Shown piece after piece: positions 11,704 through 23,900 of a DNA stretch of 64,000 bases. The notes below the pieces were generated by a model. The model made no database searches. It had not been told where the DNA came from and saw only the letters and a program-made list of their open reading frames with translations. The stretch lies in assembly GCA_015178975.1 (NCBI GenBank), contig WHVD01000003.1, positions 682,001-746,000 of the forward strand, in the 5' to 3' direction. The translations under genes and the position numbers were made by a program. Each line of letters opens with the position of its first letter. Within the stretch, counting starts at the first letter, position 1. Origin of the DNA: Hysterangium stoloniferum (Eukaryota; Basidiomycota; Agaricomycetes; Hysterangiales; Hysterangiaceae).

Positions 11704-12345
11704 TGTATGAAGAGTGGTGGAAGTTCTAACCATTCTATATACGAAGAATATCAACCATTTAGGTATGACATGATGATGTATTGACTGTTTAGTTCAATAC
11801 GGTTGAGAGAATTAGCTATCTAAAGTAGAATAGAGAGCTAAGACAAATAAAGGAGAATTGACTGTGAAGTATGATTCTGAATGACTGCTCGAGTGTTGAA
11901 GAGAATAACGAGAGTCAAATAACAGAGTAGTGTGGATATAGTCCACGTGGATTGAGATAATGGTTCAAGTTTCAACTAGTGTAGTTTGAAGCTCTGATTG
12001 CACTAGTAGTTAAAGCCCATCTGTGACGGTCAAGATGATACCCCAATCACAACTTACAGGAGACTAACTGGGTGTCTGGGTAAGTCATGGTTGTGGGGGA
12101 AAAGTGTCTGAGTTCTAACTACCGGTGCTAGAATACATAAGTCTGGCACATATGCACCCACAAGAGTCAATGTACCAAATGCATAGGTCGTCAAACTAAT
12201 TATATGGTATAATAAAGTAGAGAGAAAATAGAAATAATAATGGAAATATAGTGTTAGGATACGTACAGGGTGGGTTTCCGGAGAAACCCACAGGATATCC
12301 GGTAGGACTTGGCTTCAGCTTATAGGCTGTATCCTCGCTAGATCG

Positions 12346-12575
12346 TGTTGGAAGGTGAAGAAAACACCGTTGCTACTTCTACCGATCAAGGGGGGTAATA
12401 TGACCCGAGAGTTTTTTTTTCAGTTACTTATTCTCGGTCATATCGCCCCGACTCCCCCGGCGCCTGTGTAGTCGAGAAAATGTATATAAATGAGGTTATT
12501 ACTGTATAGTAGGGCAGTCGATTATACAATCATATTCTACACATCTACTACGCTATAAGATTTCCTTTTGCAACA
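12346..12575. mobile_element. 230-bp solo LTR nested in copy 3
   Basis: The element begins TGTTGGAAGG and ends TTGCAACA (TGTTG...CAACA inverted ends). It is flanked by the perfect 5-bp duplication GATCG at 12341-12345 and 12576-12580. Removing it restores the host sequence GATCGTGTTGTCC seen in copy 2. A TATA-like GTATATAAATG lies near 12,480. The TGTTGGAA...CAACA ends are typical of Ty1/copia LTRs; the superfamily is inferred. Confidence 0.85.
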
Positions 12576-13487
12576 GATCGTGTTGTCCAATTTCAGATGA
12601 ACAGATGGGAATCCCGGGGAGTCCAGGTGGGGTTGTAGGTCGAGGGGTTGTAGGTTGGAGGTCATGGGTCATGAGTCGAGATTGGTGAGAGAGATAAATG
12701 TGCCAGAGCCTGTGGGCTCCGACTAGTGTGAGCAGTGTAATTCAAGTAGGTGTGATGTATTAGCCTTACTTTAATACTATTTTCTGAAAAAGGAGTCCAA
12801 TGCTCTATCAAAATGTGCAAATACTCAATTCACTGCAAGGTAAAATAATTTAAGTATTTGATATTAATCAGTGGCAGCCTAAATAGACTTAGAACCCCTG
12901 AAGTCAAGAGTTTACTTGAATATATGCACCCTACTTCGCAAAGAAGGTTTTGAGAGCTGTTTGTACAAGCTTGTTCTTTTTCTGTAAAAACACTACTAAA
13001 ATATGAATAACAATTCACTGATTCAGAATCTAGATTCAACTTTGATTCTAGCTAGTTTATATATATTTTATACTATTTATCAAACAGTAAAAATATTTAT
13101 AAACAGGTCAAAAGATTAGATATAGAATAAAACACTATTTGGCTAATATATGCTTTATTTACACTAACCTACAGGGTCTACTGTGATATTAACTTATCAG
13201 GATCTTAATGTAGTCTTAGGATCTTGCAAGGATATTCTCAGTATTTGTTTATGTGAATATGCTTTACTGATTCACAATGAATGAACAATAGAACAAGGAT
13301 TATTTGTAATGCAATAAACAGTCAAATTACTCAACTAGAGGTGACTGAAGTCTTAAACTACAAATAACAATGTAAGGAAAACTAATAATCAGTACTCAAT
13401 TAAGAGATGACTATAGTATGAGATTATTTATATATTATTAGTTGATAACCAACAACTCTAACTGAAGTGGAAATAATATATAAAAGA

Positions 13488-13695
13488 TAGCCAACTATTC
13501 AATTAAGAAGTGGCAAAGGGGAACAAAAGTCAACAACTCAGATTGAGGTGACAGGGGAACAGCAGATCAGTCAACAGCTCAGATTGAGGTGACAAGGGAT
13601 CTGATTGGGCCAACAACTCTGATAGAGGTGGCAAGGGTTTCCAACAGCTCAGATAGAGGTGGAATTAGATGTCCAACTGCCCAGATAGGGGTGAA
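13488..13695. repeat. Minisatellite, ~26-bp units (CAACAGCTCAGATTGAGGTG)
   Basis: About seven diverged units of CAAC(A/T)(A/G)CTCAGAT(T/A)GAGGTG followed by a variable spacer. They lie within the 2.09-kb inserted element. Confidence 0.7.
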
Positions 13696-14114
13696 GTAGC
13701 CTGCTTGCTGCAGTGACACACACAGATGTGGTGGTGATGATATGATTGATTGATTGATTGTTATTCAAGGCTGGAGCTGAGCTCCTTATATACATTTTAG
13801 TCTGAGACATTTAGAAGATTCTAGAAGATTGAATGATGTCATTCTGGAAGGAATGATGTCATTTAGAATTTTCTAGAATTTTCTAGAGCATTGTGGAAGG
13901 TTCTAACTACTTCTAAGACACTATAGAATATTCTTGGCATAATAGAACTTACTGGAATCTTATAGAATATTCTACAATATTCTATCTATTATTAGTATCT
14001 ACTATCTACTATTCCTTTGGAAGCCACTGGAATATTCCAGGGAATTTCCGGTTTTTGCTGTAGTAGCATATATGATTATATAATGCTCTCGCGCCTGTGC
14101 GTGCACATGACACC

Positions 14115-14400
14115 TTTCGCATCTTGTGACTGTCACACATTGTGACTGTCACATGCCTGTGTGACTGTCGTGTGCCTGTGTGACCGTCGCGTGCCTTTGT
14201 GACCGTCACGTGCCTGTGTGACCGTCATGTGCCTGTGTGACCGTCGCGTGCCTGTGTGACCGTCGTGTGCCTTTGTAACAGTTGGGCGCCTCTGTGACTG
14301 TTGCGCACCTCTGTGACTGTTGCGCGCCTCTGTGACTGTTGCGCGCCTCTGTGACCATCACGCGCCCTTGTGACAACTGTCACTCGTTGTGAGGAGTTTC
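14115..14400. repeat. Minisatellite, 19-bp units (TGCCTGTGTGACCGTCGCG)
   Basis: About 14 head-to-tail units with period 19, varying mainly in the last four bases (CGCG, CACG, CATG, TGTG), then a second subtype (GCCTCTGTGACTGTTGCGC). It lies inside the 2.09-kb inserted element and is GC-richer than the surroundings. A chance minus-strand open frame runs through it. Confidence 0.8.
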
Positions 14401-15474
14401 CCGCACGCCGTATAATAAACACAGGTGGCTGGCTTTATATTATTATATTTATTATATTTATTTTTAGTTAATTAAATATAATATTTTATTATAATAATAT
14501 AAATATATATATTACCTTGATTATGCGTGATTATTTCACATTGCGTTTTGTCAGTGTCGGAGTTTGAAATGTCATGTGAAGATCACATGATTACTCGTGC
14601 ATTGTGAATAAGCGCTGAGTCGCCGACATATTAATGAAAAAAGAATAAAAAGTAGAAATTCAATAACTTGCTCAATTTATTAGATAAAAATACAAAATAA
14701 ATGGTATAAATTCAGGATAAATCAAACAAATATTGTACAATTTTATCGTCGCAATATAAATACATTTGAATATTTGTTTTCGCAATTTGTTAGGGGAAAT
14801 TGTTTAAAAATCGGAAAAAAGCTAAAAATACATAACAGTAGGCTTTTAGAGTGGAAAATGTATTAGATTACTGGGGGGAATCTAAGCCGATTTCTGACTG
14901 GATTGTATGTACAACATCTGCCAGTTTAAATAGACCGTGGAGTGAATGTCATACCGAATCCAGTAATGATGAAACGAAATGAGCAAAACATAAAATGGGA
15001 ATAGTAAACACCAAATTGGTGTTAGGAATGGGACGGAATGGAGTGGAGTCCGAATAGTGACAAATCATAAACCATAACGGGAAACAGAGCGGGAGTGGAG
15101 TCCGAATTGTGACAGGTCATTTGACTAAAACGGGAATGGGGCTGGGTTAGAGAGGTGACGGGTTTTCTGAGCGGGGTCCGGTGACTGATGTGCGGGATGA
15201 GGTCAGAAATAGACAGAGACGGCGTCCAGTGAGTATTCCGGTGACTGAAACACAATGTAATGAAGACGAACGTAGATGAGTCTGACGTACGGAGTCCGGT
15301 GGGAATTCCAGTAAACTGATAATGAGTGCATATAGGGCGTGGATGCGTATAAGTTAGTGCCCGGAGTCTGGTGGGATTTCCGGTCATAACATATAGTATG
15401 AGCTCATCCAGACTATATTTCCGGAGTATATTTTGCCGTACCTCTCACAGTCCCCCCCAGGTCAAAGAGCTATG

Positions 15475-17950
15475 TCAAAGAAGTGTTGAAGGACACTTGA
15501 AACTCCTCCCCATGCATCCTGCAAAGAACCTTCGAGATGCAGGATAGCATTTCCCCAGGCAAGATGCTTGGTGCAAAAGGAAAGGGCAATGTCTTCCCAC
15601 TTCAAAACATCATTGGTGGATGTCGACCCATCCAGCTTCTGAATTTAAGAGACCCAACGACCGTAGGCCTTTTGGTGCATGCGAATGATGGTGTGAATGC
15701 GATCAGCAGAGGCATCTGTAATGCAGGCGATGAGAGGGGGCTGGGGGTGTAGTGATGGTGGGGTAGGAGTGGGAAGTGGTGCGCAGCTCACATCTCCACC
15801 AGAGGGAAGTCCTCCCAGGGTGTTGGAATCCGACAACAGATGCTCCAACAGGTGTGAGAGGTATGGCGAAATACACTCAGGAAATATAGTCGGATGAGCT
15901 CTTACTATATCTCCTTTATTATTTCTATTTTCTCTCTTTTATTATATCTATAATTAGTTTGACGACCTATGTATGTGGTACATCGACTCTTGTGGGCGCA
16001 TACACGCCAGACTTATGTATTCTAGCACCCGTAGTTTAGAACTCAGACACTTTTACACCGCAACCACGACTTACCCAGACACCTGTTAGTGTCCTGTAAG
16101 TTGTGATTGGTGTATCGTCTCGACTGTCACAGACGGGCTTTAGCTACTCATTCAATCTGAGTTTCGAACTGTACCAGTCGAAACTCAATCCTTATCTCAA
16201 CCCGCGTAGACTACATCCACACTACTCTATTATTCAACTCTCTAACTACTCTACTTGCACTCGAGCAGTCGTCCAGAATCACACTTAACAGTCAATTCTA
16301 CTTATTCGTTCTAGCTATCTACCTTACTTTAGATAGCTACTTCTCTCTACCGTATTGAACTAAGTAGTCAATACGTGTTCGGTCTGTATTAGACTTAGAC
16401 AGTCAATACATTGTGGTATCGTACCTAAACGGTCGATATTCTTCGTATATAGAACAGTTAGAACTTCTACCACTCTTCACAACAGGTCGACTAGGTCCAC
16501 AGCTGAGTGAATCGGTGCATGCTCAGGAAGGGCACAAGTGGAGTCGACGAGTAGGGACTGAAACATGGAGAGCTCAACCCATTTGATGTCCTCTGCTAAA
16601 TGCAGCTGTTCCTTAAGGTCATTGATGTGTAAATAAAGTGCACTCATGCAGTCCAACAGTGTGAGAGACCCGCTATACCCCTGGATATGCCCTTTAAGAA
16701 GGGGTTCCCGCAAGGGTAGCCCCAGTCACGTTAGCATGTGTCCCACAGTGAAAATGTTGGAGAGGTAGTTAATGGACACACGCATCCAACCTGCCTGTAA
16801 GAAATGAGCCAAGTTGGCCGTGTCCCGAGAGTGAGGGGGAGAAGGTGGGTGTGGCAAGGGGCTGCAAACGGGGTCAGCCAGGAAGGGGTCAATGGCAAGG
16901 GGCTCATCGGCCTGAACATCAGCCCTCCACTTCCCCTTTGCCTTTTCGCTTAAGGGGGGAGGCTCCTTGAAGACTTCCATGGCTGGGGGAGGTTCCTTGA
17001 AGACCTCCGTGGCTGGGGGGGGGGGGTTCCTCAAAGACATCCATGACTGAGGGAGGTGCCTTGAGGACTTCCTGGATAGGGTGATCAACATCCATCAATG
17101 TAATATCGGGTTGATGGATGGGACTCCCCAGGGAAATGCAAGGTGAGCAGGGAGAGGCAGGTGGTGGACTCTGAGCTAGCAGGAGAACAAGGAATGTGTC
17201 CGACACCATAGAGAACAATGGTGTCGGGGTAGAGCAGGTGGCGACAAGGGGGTCAGGTGATGTGCAGGGGGGTGGAGTTGGCCGCAGTGCTGGAGAGGGC
17301 TTGGGCACGAGTGAGGGTGGTGGTATAAGGGAAGGTCCTGCAGAGGGAAGAAGTAAAGGTATAGGGGGAAGAGGAGGCGGGTTGGTGGATGGCTCAAGAC
17401 TTCCCAACAGCTCTGAAAAGGGTGTAAAGCGCTGCAGTGGGGGCACAGAAGAAATGGGCGGAGGTGGAGAGAGGTGAGTGGAGCTGGACGGCATCACAGG
17501 GTTGGCTGAACGATACCCCCTCCAAACCCTGATGGAAGTTGGCAATTTTCATCGTTGGTTAGGGTCACTCATGAAGAAGTGAATGTTGTCAGGAAGTAAA
17601 AGACCTTCGTGACAATCAGCGCCAAGGTACTTGTCATCGTAGGTGGGGTAACGTGGTCGGTCATCCTCCAAATCAGATAAGAAATCGATGGGCCCCATCC
17701 AGTAGGTTCATTCCTGGGGCCCACATTGGGAAGGAGGTCTGGGAGGTAGTGCAACTCTATCCCCGCATCACAATGCAATGTTTTGTAGTTTGATCCTCTA
17801 TACTCTGTCCCAATCATAGAAGGTGACACCGTCTTTTCCTTTCCTGCTTTTCTGTCCCACACTCCAAACACATGGCACACCCCCATTGCTGCAATCCATC
17901 TCAGCGAAATCTGTCCACTTATGGCCCCAGAGGGAAGCAATGGTTGAAGG
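15475..17950 (-). pseudogene. Proline-rich agaric gene remnant, split by a solo LTR
   Basis: The minus-strand coding pieces are 17940-17569 (an N-terminal part with a GIELHYLPDLLPNVGP stretch), 17545-16919 (very Pro/Ser/Thr-rich), 17091-16726, 16713-16477 and 15848-15475. The last two are one exon cut by the solo LTR at 15853-16481, with ACAGG duplicated on both sides. Frames also shift several times in the Pro-rich part (a nine-G run near 17,020 is one place). I do not recognise the family. The length and codon pattern suggest a former cellular or element-linked gene, and the sequence gives no function. Confidence 0.5.
15853..16481 (+). mobile_element. Intact 629-bp solo LTR, TGTGAGAGG (gypsy) family
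   Basis: This LTR begins TGTGAGAGG and ends CTCTTCACA, with inverted TGTGA/TCACA termini. A perfect 5-bp target duplication ACAGG lies at 15848-15852 and 16482-16486. It is the same family as the chromovirus LTR at 11704-15449 but in the opposite orientation. It interrupts the Pro-rich pseudogene. Confidence 0.88.
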
Positions 17951-18414
17951 GTTGTTGCTTCCTTCCATTATCCTCCATTCCTGCCATGTCTGCTTTGAGG
18001 GGACATTATCCCTAGCACCCTCTTTTGCTGTCCTTCTAAGTACTCCTCCCTCCTCTTCCTCTTGCCATGGGATTACTTACTGGTCACAACTTGTCTTTGG
18101 ATTTGTAAAAAGGGTAGTGTGTATGCTGTGACAAAATAAAATAAACCACATTAGTATTAGTCACTTAATTATTCCCATACAACTTCCTGCCTATTACTGT
18201 CTAAGAATCTGTTCACATTCGTCTCATCTCGCAGAACCCAGAAAAGGCACTGATGCCTCTAGAACAGGGTGCACATGGTGAAAAAAAAAAGCTTACTGAA
18301 AGGGCACTTATGCCACTCCTGAGGAATCTAAGATCTGAGGTATTAATATTCCATGATAGAATTGGCAAGTGATGAAGGAATGAATGTCAAATCACATGGA
18401 GGTACTTATTGGGT

Positions 18415-18960
18415 TCAGTATATACTCTCCCGGAACCCCTCTAACAGAGCATAGAACCCTGCTCCTGTTATGGTCTTTCTCTGCATCTCATGCACCAGTC
18501 ATCAGAATACCCACTGGGACAGACTCTGACCAGACTCTCAGAACCCTCTTACAGAGCATAGAACCCCATTCCTGCTATGGTCAAATGACCTGTCATGTTC
18601 GCACCCTGCTCCCATTCCATTCTGTCCCTAACACCTAGTTTGGTGTTTACTTGTCTCATTTTATGTTTGCTTGTTTTGCACCTCATTATTACCATATTTG
18701 GTATTGCATATAATTCAAAGTCTATATAGTCTCTATATCTATGTATTTACAATCCAGTTTGAATCTCAAACAAGTTATACCCTGAATACATCCTGATCCA
18801 GTCTCTACTCCTCTTGTCTGTCTGTATGCTTGATTCCCAGAACTCCCACAGGAACTCCAGAATCTACATCATCCTTGTAGGCATTCTGTCAGCTTGAAAT
18901 ATGGATACCTGAATGAGTGTATGAGGGTGCAGCATATAAGCTAAAGCCAAGTCCATCCCA
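18415..18960 (-). mobile_element. Diverged TGTTAGG-family LTR fragment, inverted
   Basis: In reverse orientation this region keeps landmarks of the family in order: GTCAAATGACCTGTCA, CCTAACACC-AGTTTGGTGTTTAC, CATTTTATG, and GCATATAAGCTAAAGCCAAGTCC near its end. Identity is clearly lower than among copies 1-3. The segment around the 'AGAGCATAGAACCC' motif is duplicated. Ends and TSD are not recognisable. Confidence 0.6.
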
Positions 18961-19395
18961 GTACTCTGGTAATTATTCTGATACTCCTTGTACTAATCCT
19001 TGGAAACTCCCTAGACTATTACCTGGGGACTCTGTGGGAAATTCCCGGAAAGTGTTCAGAATATTACCAGAAACCCCATGGCACCAGAGATCCTCAGAAC
19101 TTATCAGTTCGGAACTTAACAGTAGATTCAAACTGCAACTCATTGCTCATTTACCTTATCTGACACCATGTTTTAATTTCCCCATTCATTTGTTCACAGT
19201 TCTACAATGGCATCACATTACTTATCTTTTACAGAATTGCTTGTGTTTCAGACATCATTCTGACTTCCAGATGCAGAGATAAGTCAATGACCAAAGCTGA
19301 TCCTGTTTTACTCAGATCCACTCTTTTGTCTTGCCCCTGGTTTGCTTGGCTCCCAATTATTTCTAAATTTTCTAGATAGGTTATTTCCCTACTAG

Positions 19396-19859
19396 TGTCA
19401 TGAATGTACAAGCTCAAATTTTGATAATATTCAATTTAATATTTCTTTGACATTCCTTTGACATTCCTTTGACTTTCCAACTTGACTTCTGACTTGACTT
19501 CTGACTTGACTATTCTTCGACAATATCTTCAACTTATCTCAGTTTGACATCATTGATGATTTCACTTTGATATCATATTATCATCATAGGTAAATGATAT
19601 ATAGTATATAAGGGCAATGATAGGAACAAAGGAAGTCAGTCAGAAAACCTGTACTATATTACTGTATTATATAATCATCGAACTTTTTCTGAGCCTTTCT
19701 TCAACTTAATTATTTGTGAGCCTCTGTGTCCTATCTTTGCCTCACACTTTATCAACAGGACGAATTAATACTTCGTCGAATGAGGCATCTTTATTCAATA
19801 TTGTTGAATATTCTTCAATTGTTTATTCAACTTTATTGAGTAAAATTTGATTCGTGACA
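19396..19859 (+). mobile_element. Probable solo LTR (TGTCATGAA...TTCGTGACA)
   Basis: A 464-bp block has near-perfect inverted ends (TGTCATGAA / TTCGTGACA) and a TATA-like AGTATATAAGGG near 19,595 placed as a promoter would be. It also has short direct repeats (TTGACATTCCT, ACTTGACTTCTG) near its start. The flanks ACTAG and (T)ACTGC only partly match, so the target duplication is imperfect. Confidence 0.45.
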
Positions 19860-20933
19860 TACTGCACCTACAGTGCTGGGAAAAATACTACAAATATCAG
19901 AAAAATATAGGGAATATTATAGACTATGTGAGAGCTGTAATATCATACTCTAACAATGAGGGGGCCAAATGACTGGGATCCTAACAGATAGTGGGACACT
20001 GGAGGGTGAGAGGGTGAGAGGGTAAACAAGTTTGCAGGGGGCCGATGGACAGGGATCCTAACACACCATTATCAGGGACACTGGCATTGGAGGCACTGAA
20101 TGGTGGATTGCCAGAAGGGTGAATACTACAGATGGGGTTCTGAAAAGATGGTTCCTTACATGCCTGATGTTCATTTTAATTTTTGCATGGATTACACTGT
20201 ACCCAATATTTCACTTAATACATATATATATTATCTGCTGGTGAGCCAAATTCAAGCAATCCTTCCACAATGAAAGGATGCATTCAGCACTATCTTTCCA
20301 TTATTGAGAACTTGCTGATTCTGTCATTCGGTCTATCTATAGGCACAGGTACGCTTTTGTAACTCAAAATGTCTAAGTCGAGTAACATTTAGTACTAGGC
20401 AAAATTCATTTTTTTAGAGGTTTGACTCAGGGAAGGCTGTTCGATCGTTGAACCAACTTCTCCTCTTCAATCAAGTATTATTTGTCCGATATAGCGAAAT
20501 AGCTTCACCTTGTTGAAACAATCTTTTAAGATTCTGATGTCTACCTTGATCTAATAAATAAGAGAAGATCGCCAATGGACTACTCTTAAATTAATAATAA
20601 GTTACTAGTACGTCGTATTTTCATACTGTATTTTATATAACAAAGAGAATGATTATATCTCAGTCTTTTACCGATTCAGACTACTTTATGTAGTTTTACT
20701 AGTCTCTGATACGTCAGTCGTCTTAGGAATCGGAACTGCGATGGCACCTTGTGCGCTATTCCTGCCGCTCGGCTCTAGACAACCATCTCTGTCCTTTTCT
20801 GTCTTCCTCGACACTGGTGCCGAGTTCCACTGCTCTCGACCTCGAAGGCGTCGTGGCTGTTCGACTGATAATACATAAAATACTAGTAGTTTCTTCTTGA
20901 CTTATACCTTTATCATTTCCATCACCCGGTGTG
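19860..20933. other. Repeat debris and promoter region upstream of the Tyr/Pro-repeat gene
   Basis: Two ATCCTAACA ends (near 19,979 and 20,050) and a GGGTGAGA tandem repeat at about 20,005 look like mobile-element scraps. From about 20,300 the sequence becomes unique, and a CT-rich stretch with TATCATTTCC lies just before the start codon at 20934. No coding sequence was identified. Confidence 0.4.
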
Positions 20934-23900
20934 ATGTCTCGACTCACGTCTAAAGCACCTTTCAATAGGCCATCTGTCTTTGACGTTCTACCGACTCGTC
21001 CAACTCCACTGAGTCCACCAGAAACAGAACGGGATCCCGGTTTATTGCAGGGTCAAGAGGAGAACAATGCGTCATCCGATATTCATCATGCCGAGGGGTC
21101 TGTTCCCAGACTCAGAAGGAATGTCCCTTACACCAGCACTAGTATATTGAACAGAGAACCCAGGTTTCCACAGAGGCAATCGAAATGGTTGATAATGGTC
21201 ATGCCCCCACCCTCCCTCATACATGAACCTCCTGTTCTTGGCCATACGTTGTCCTCGGCGCCTGCTGGACGCTTTTCGAATGGTATATTAATGCCTTTAT
21301 TCCCAACGGTAAATTTCGTTCCTGTCATGCTGTCATATGTGACCTGTACTAACAAGGGATTCAGTTGTACAACCAAGTCATGGCTATTGCACGAGAATTT
21401 AACATGCCCAGTACGACGGGACTTTGTATTTACCTCCAGATTCAAGAGAACAGCGCTATGCTGACTCCCCGCATATCGGACGAAACATGGCAGATACTCT
21501 GGGCTCAATATTTTGTCACAGATGACCGTGCCACTGCTTTACCATCCCATGGGCTGCCAATAGCGGGCCGCATTGAGTTTGATATCGATTTGAGGAGAGC
21601 TAAATGGTTTAACAATTGGACCGGTAACCAGACGCGGGACAGGGTTGATGCTGATTGCGTGACTTTAGAGTCATCTGTAGTCCCCACTCATTGGAGAGGT
21701 GACAGCAGATACTCCATATTGCCGACAGAACAGCCCAGTGATGAAAGCCCCTCCCCTCCCTCAGTCAATGAACCGTCATTCCGAGTGCAGCGTCAATTGC
21801 CTAGGCCGCTCTTTCTAGAAAAGCGTGATACACCGATAAAGTCGATCTCGAGGCATCCATCTCGGGTACCGAGTATTTCTCAGAATGTGAGTGAACATAA
21901 ACTCCCTGTACAGCGCACGTCAAACCTACCGGCCGAGCCAACGGTTGTCCCAACCGCTGTATCTCCTGTAGTCCAATCATCCGAAGAACCCGCAATAGTC
22001 AAAAAGGCAGAATTGGATACGCTCGTTTTGCAATGGCGCGCTAGCTCCGTGGCCGGTGGCGTGAGCACTGCGATTGCAGCAGGTGGCCAACCGAGTCTGG
22101 ATCCCGTGAATATGCCTCCAGGACCCGATGTTGAGTTGGATTTGGACGATTTTGCCTGGTCTATCTCGTCAGCTGGACCGCCCTCGGAACGTCCCATGTC
22201 ACCACATTGGCCAGAACCCCTGCCTTCGATCCACCTTGTAGATCGCTTACAAGGGTCTGTCTGTCTTACACCCACAACGTGCACTTCTTGGGGACCGCTC
22301 GATACTCCGGATTATTCCATAGTTGACATTTCTCGTCAGCCCTCGCCCGACTTGGGTCTTAGAATGATGGAGTTTGTCCCTTTAACGCCATCGACAGCCA
22401 CATCTTGGGGTCCGGAAGATCTTCCTTCTCCATCGCTGAGCGCATATGACTACGCATATCGACCTCCTTCCATTGATATTGGTCAACGAGCCACAGGGAG
22501 TGTTCCAGTGACACCGTCGACAGCCACTAGCTGGGGACCTGCGGATCCGCCCTTGTTCCCCCCCGAGACACCGCATTACACACGAACACCAGACGTCGGT
22601 GAGCGTGGCTTCGCCGATCTTCAAGATCAACCAGCTCTCCCTCCAGTACTTCCATGCCATGACGCAGAGAGTGCTAAACCTTGGCGATATGTGTGGCCGT
22701 ATCTATCCGAACATGACAGGAAAAGTGTGCATGCTTTACTTCCCGAGGCTACACCTTGGCGATATGTGTGGCCGTATCTATCCGAACATGACAGGAAAAG
22801 TGTACATGCTTTACTTCCCGAGGCTACACCTTGGCGATATGTGTGGCCGTATCTATCCGAACATGACAGGAAAAGTGTACATGCTTTACTTCCCGAGGCT
22901 ACACCTTGGCGATATGTGTGGCCGTATCTATCCGAACATGACAGGAAAAGTGTGCATGCTTTACTTCCCGAGGGTAAACCTTGGCGATGGGTGTGGCCGT
23001 ATCTATCCGAACATGACAGGAAAACTGTGCATGCTTTACTTCCCGAGTACCCTGACTTTACATCGCTGTATCCTTCCGATCGTACTCAGCCTCGGGCGGC
23101 CGCCAATAAGGTTAAATCCGTCAACCTTAACGAAGCCCGATATTATCCTCATCTGGAGATTTACCCAGCTGTTTACCCTCATAATCTGATTCACATTTAT
23201 CGGCCAGTTTTGATTCCAACCGATATGCTAATAGGGGGTCCGAAAGAATCCACGAACGAGTCAGCCAACGCTAAATCTGTCATTCTACCATCTCGCTACC
23301 CGGTTCTCGACATTTACCCGGCGGTATATCCCCATAATTTGGTTCGAATCTATCCTCTCCAGTACAGTTCATTGAGGAAGAACAAACCCATTGCTACTCC
23401 CGATATGCATACGGTATCAGTTAAGAACGTTTATCCTTACTTCGATCTGTATACTGCAGTTTATCCTCACAATTTGGATCATATATATCCCACACAAAAT
23501 CAAGATGCTTTTAAAGTCGACGATACGCTTGTTTACCCGGCGCAACGGACGCAGTTATTGGCGTGGTATCCATTGATTGAGCCGTATCCCCAAGTTTACC
23601 CTTATAATCTGGAGAGGATATATCCCACTCTGTCTATGCCAAACATTGAGGATACCAAACTATCAGGTGCTTCCAAGACTGACGATATTGGTGTTTATCT
23701 TTCGCAACCGGCGCAACTACTGGCCTCGTACCCATTAATCGAGCCGTATCCCCCGGTTTATCCTTTTAATTTGGAGAGGATATACCGTACGTTGTCTATG
23801 CCAAAGGTTAAACATACCCGGTTGTCTCCGTCGCACAAGTCCCGCATTGTGGAGTTGCACTCGCCTGGCTATCCGCATGATTTGGATAATATCTACCCTC

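Larger units (their letters stand above)
12751..14837. mobile_element. 2.09-kb non-coding element with TG...CA ends and 5-bp TSD
   Basis: The element starts TGTGATGTATTAG and ends ATACATAACA. GTAGG flanks it at 12746-12750 and 14838-14842, and its excision restores the LTR copy-3 sequence ...CAAGTAGG-CTTTTAG. It has no meaningful open frame. Inside lie a ~26-bp minisatellite (about 13488-13695), an AT-rich region, a TATA-like CTTATATACATTT near 13,780 and a 19-bp minisatellite (14115-14400). It is either a very long solo LTR or a non-autonomous LTR element. Confidence 0.75.
12252..15391 (+). mobile_element. Solo LTR, TGTTAGG family, copy 3, with two nested insertions
   Basis: This copy starts TGTTAGGATACGTAC and ends GGTCATAACA. 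It is flanked by the 5-bp target duplication TATAG (12247-12251 and 15392-15396) in the gypsy LTR. Removing the two inner insertions (12346-12580 and 12751-14842) leaves about 813 bp, the same length as copies 1 and 2. The TSD proves that this repeat family moves as an LTR element, although no internal region of it is present in the window. Confidence 0.85.
11704..15449 (-). mobile_element. Gypsy LTR (TGTGAGAGG family) split by a nested insertion
   Basis: The segments 11704-12251 and 15392-15449 together correspond, in reverse orientation, to the intact solo LTR at 15853-16481: shared landmarks are the GAAGAGTGGT...GTTCTAAC start and the GCCGTACCTCTCACA end. The two segments are separated by a TGTTAGG-family LTR flanked by TATAG on both sides. 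The LTR belongs to the chromovirus remnant that continues at 11703 downward. Confidence 0.8.

Noticed and set aside
14115-14400. Regular repeats resembling a CRISPR array
   Set aside because: Units abut without unique spacers, the genome is eukaryotic and the block lies inside a retroelement.
16103-16288. Small plus-strand ORF
   Set aside because: It lies wholly inside the solo LTR at 15853-16481.
22599-23189. 196-residue frame overlapping the repeat gene
   Set aside because: It is the second frame of the 75-bp repeats, which stays open because the unit length is a multiple of three.
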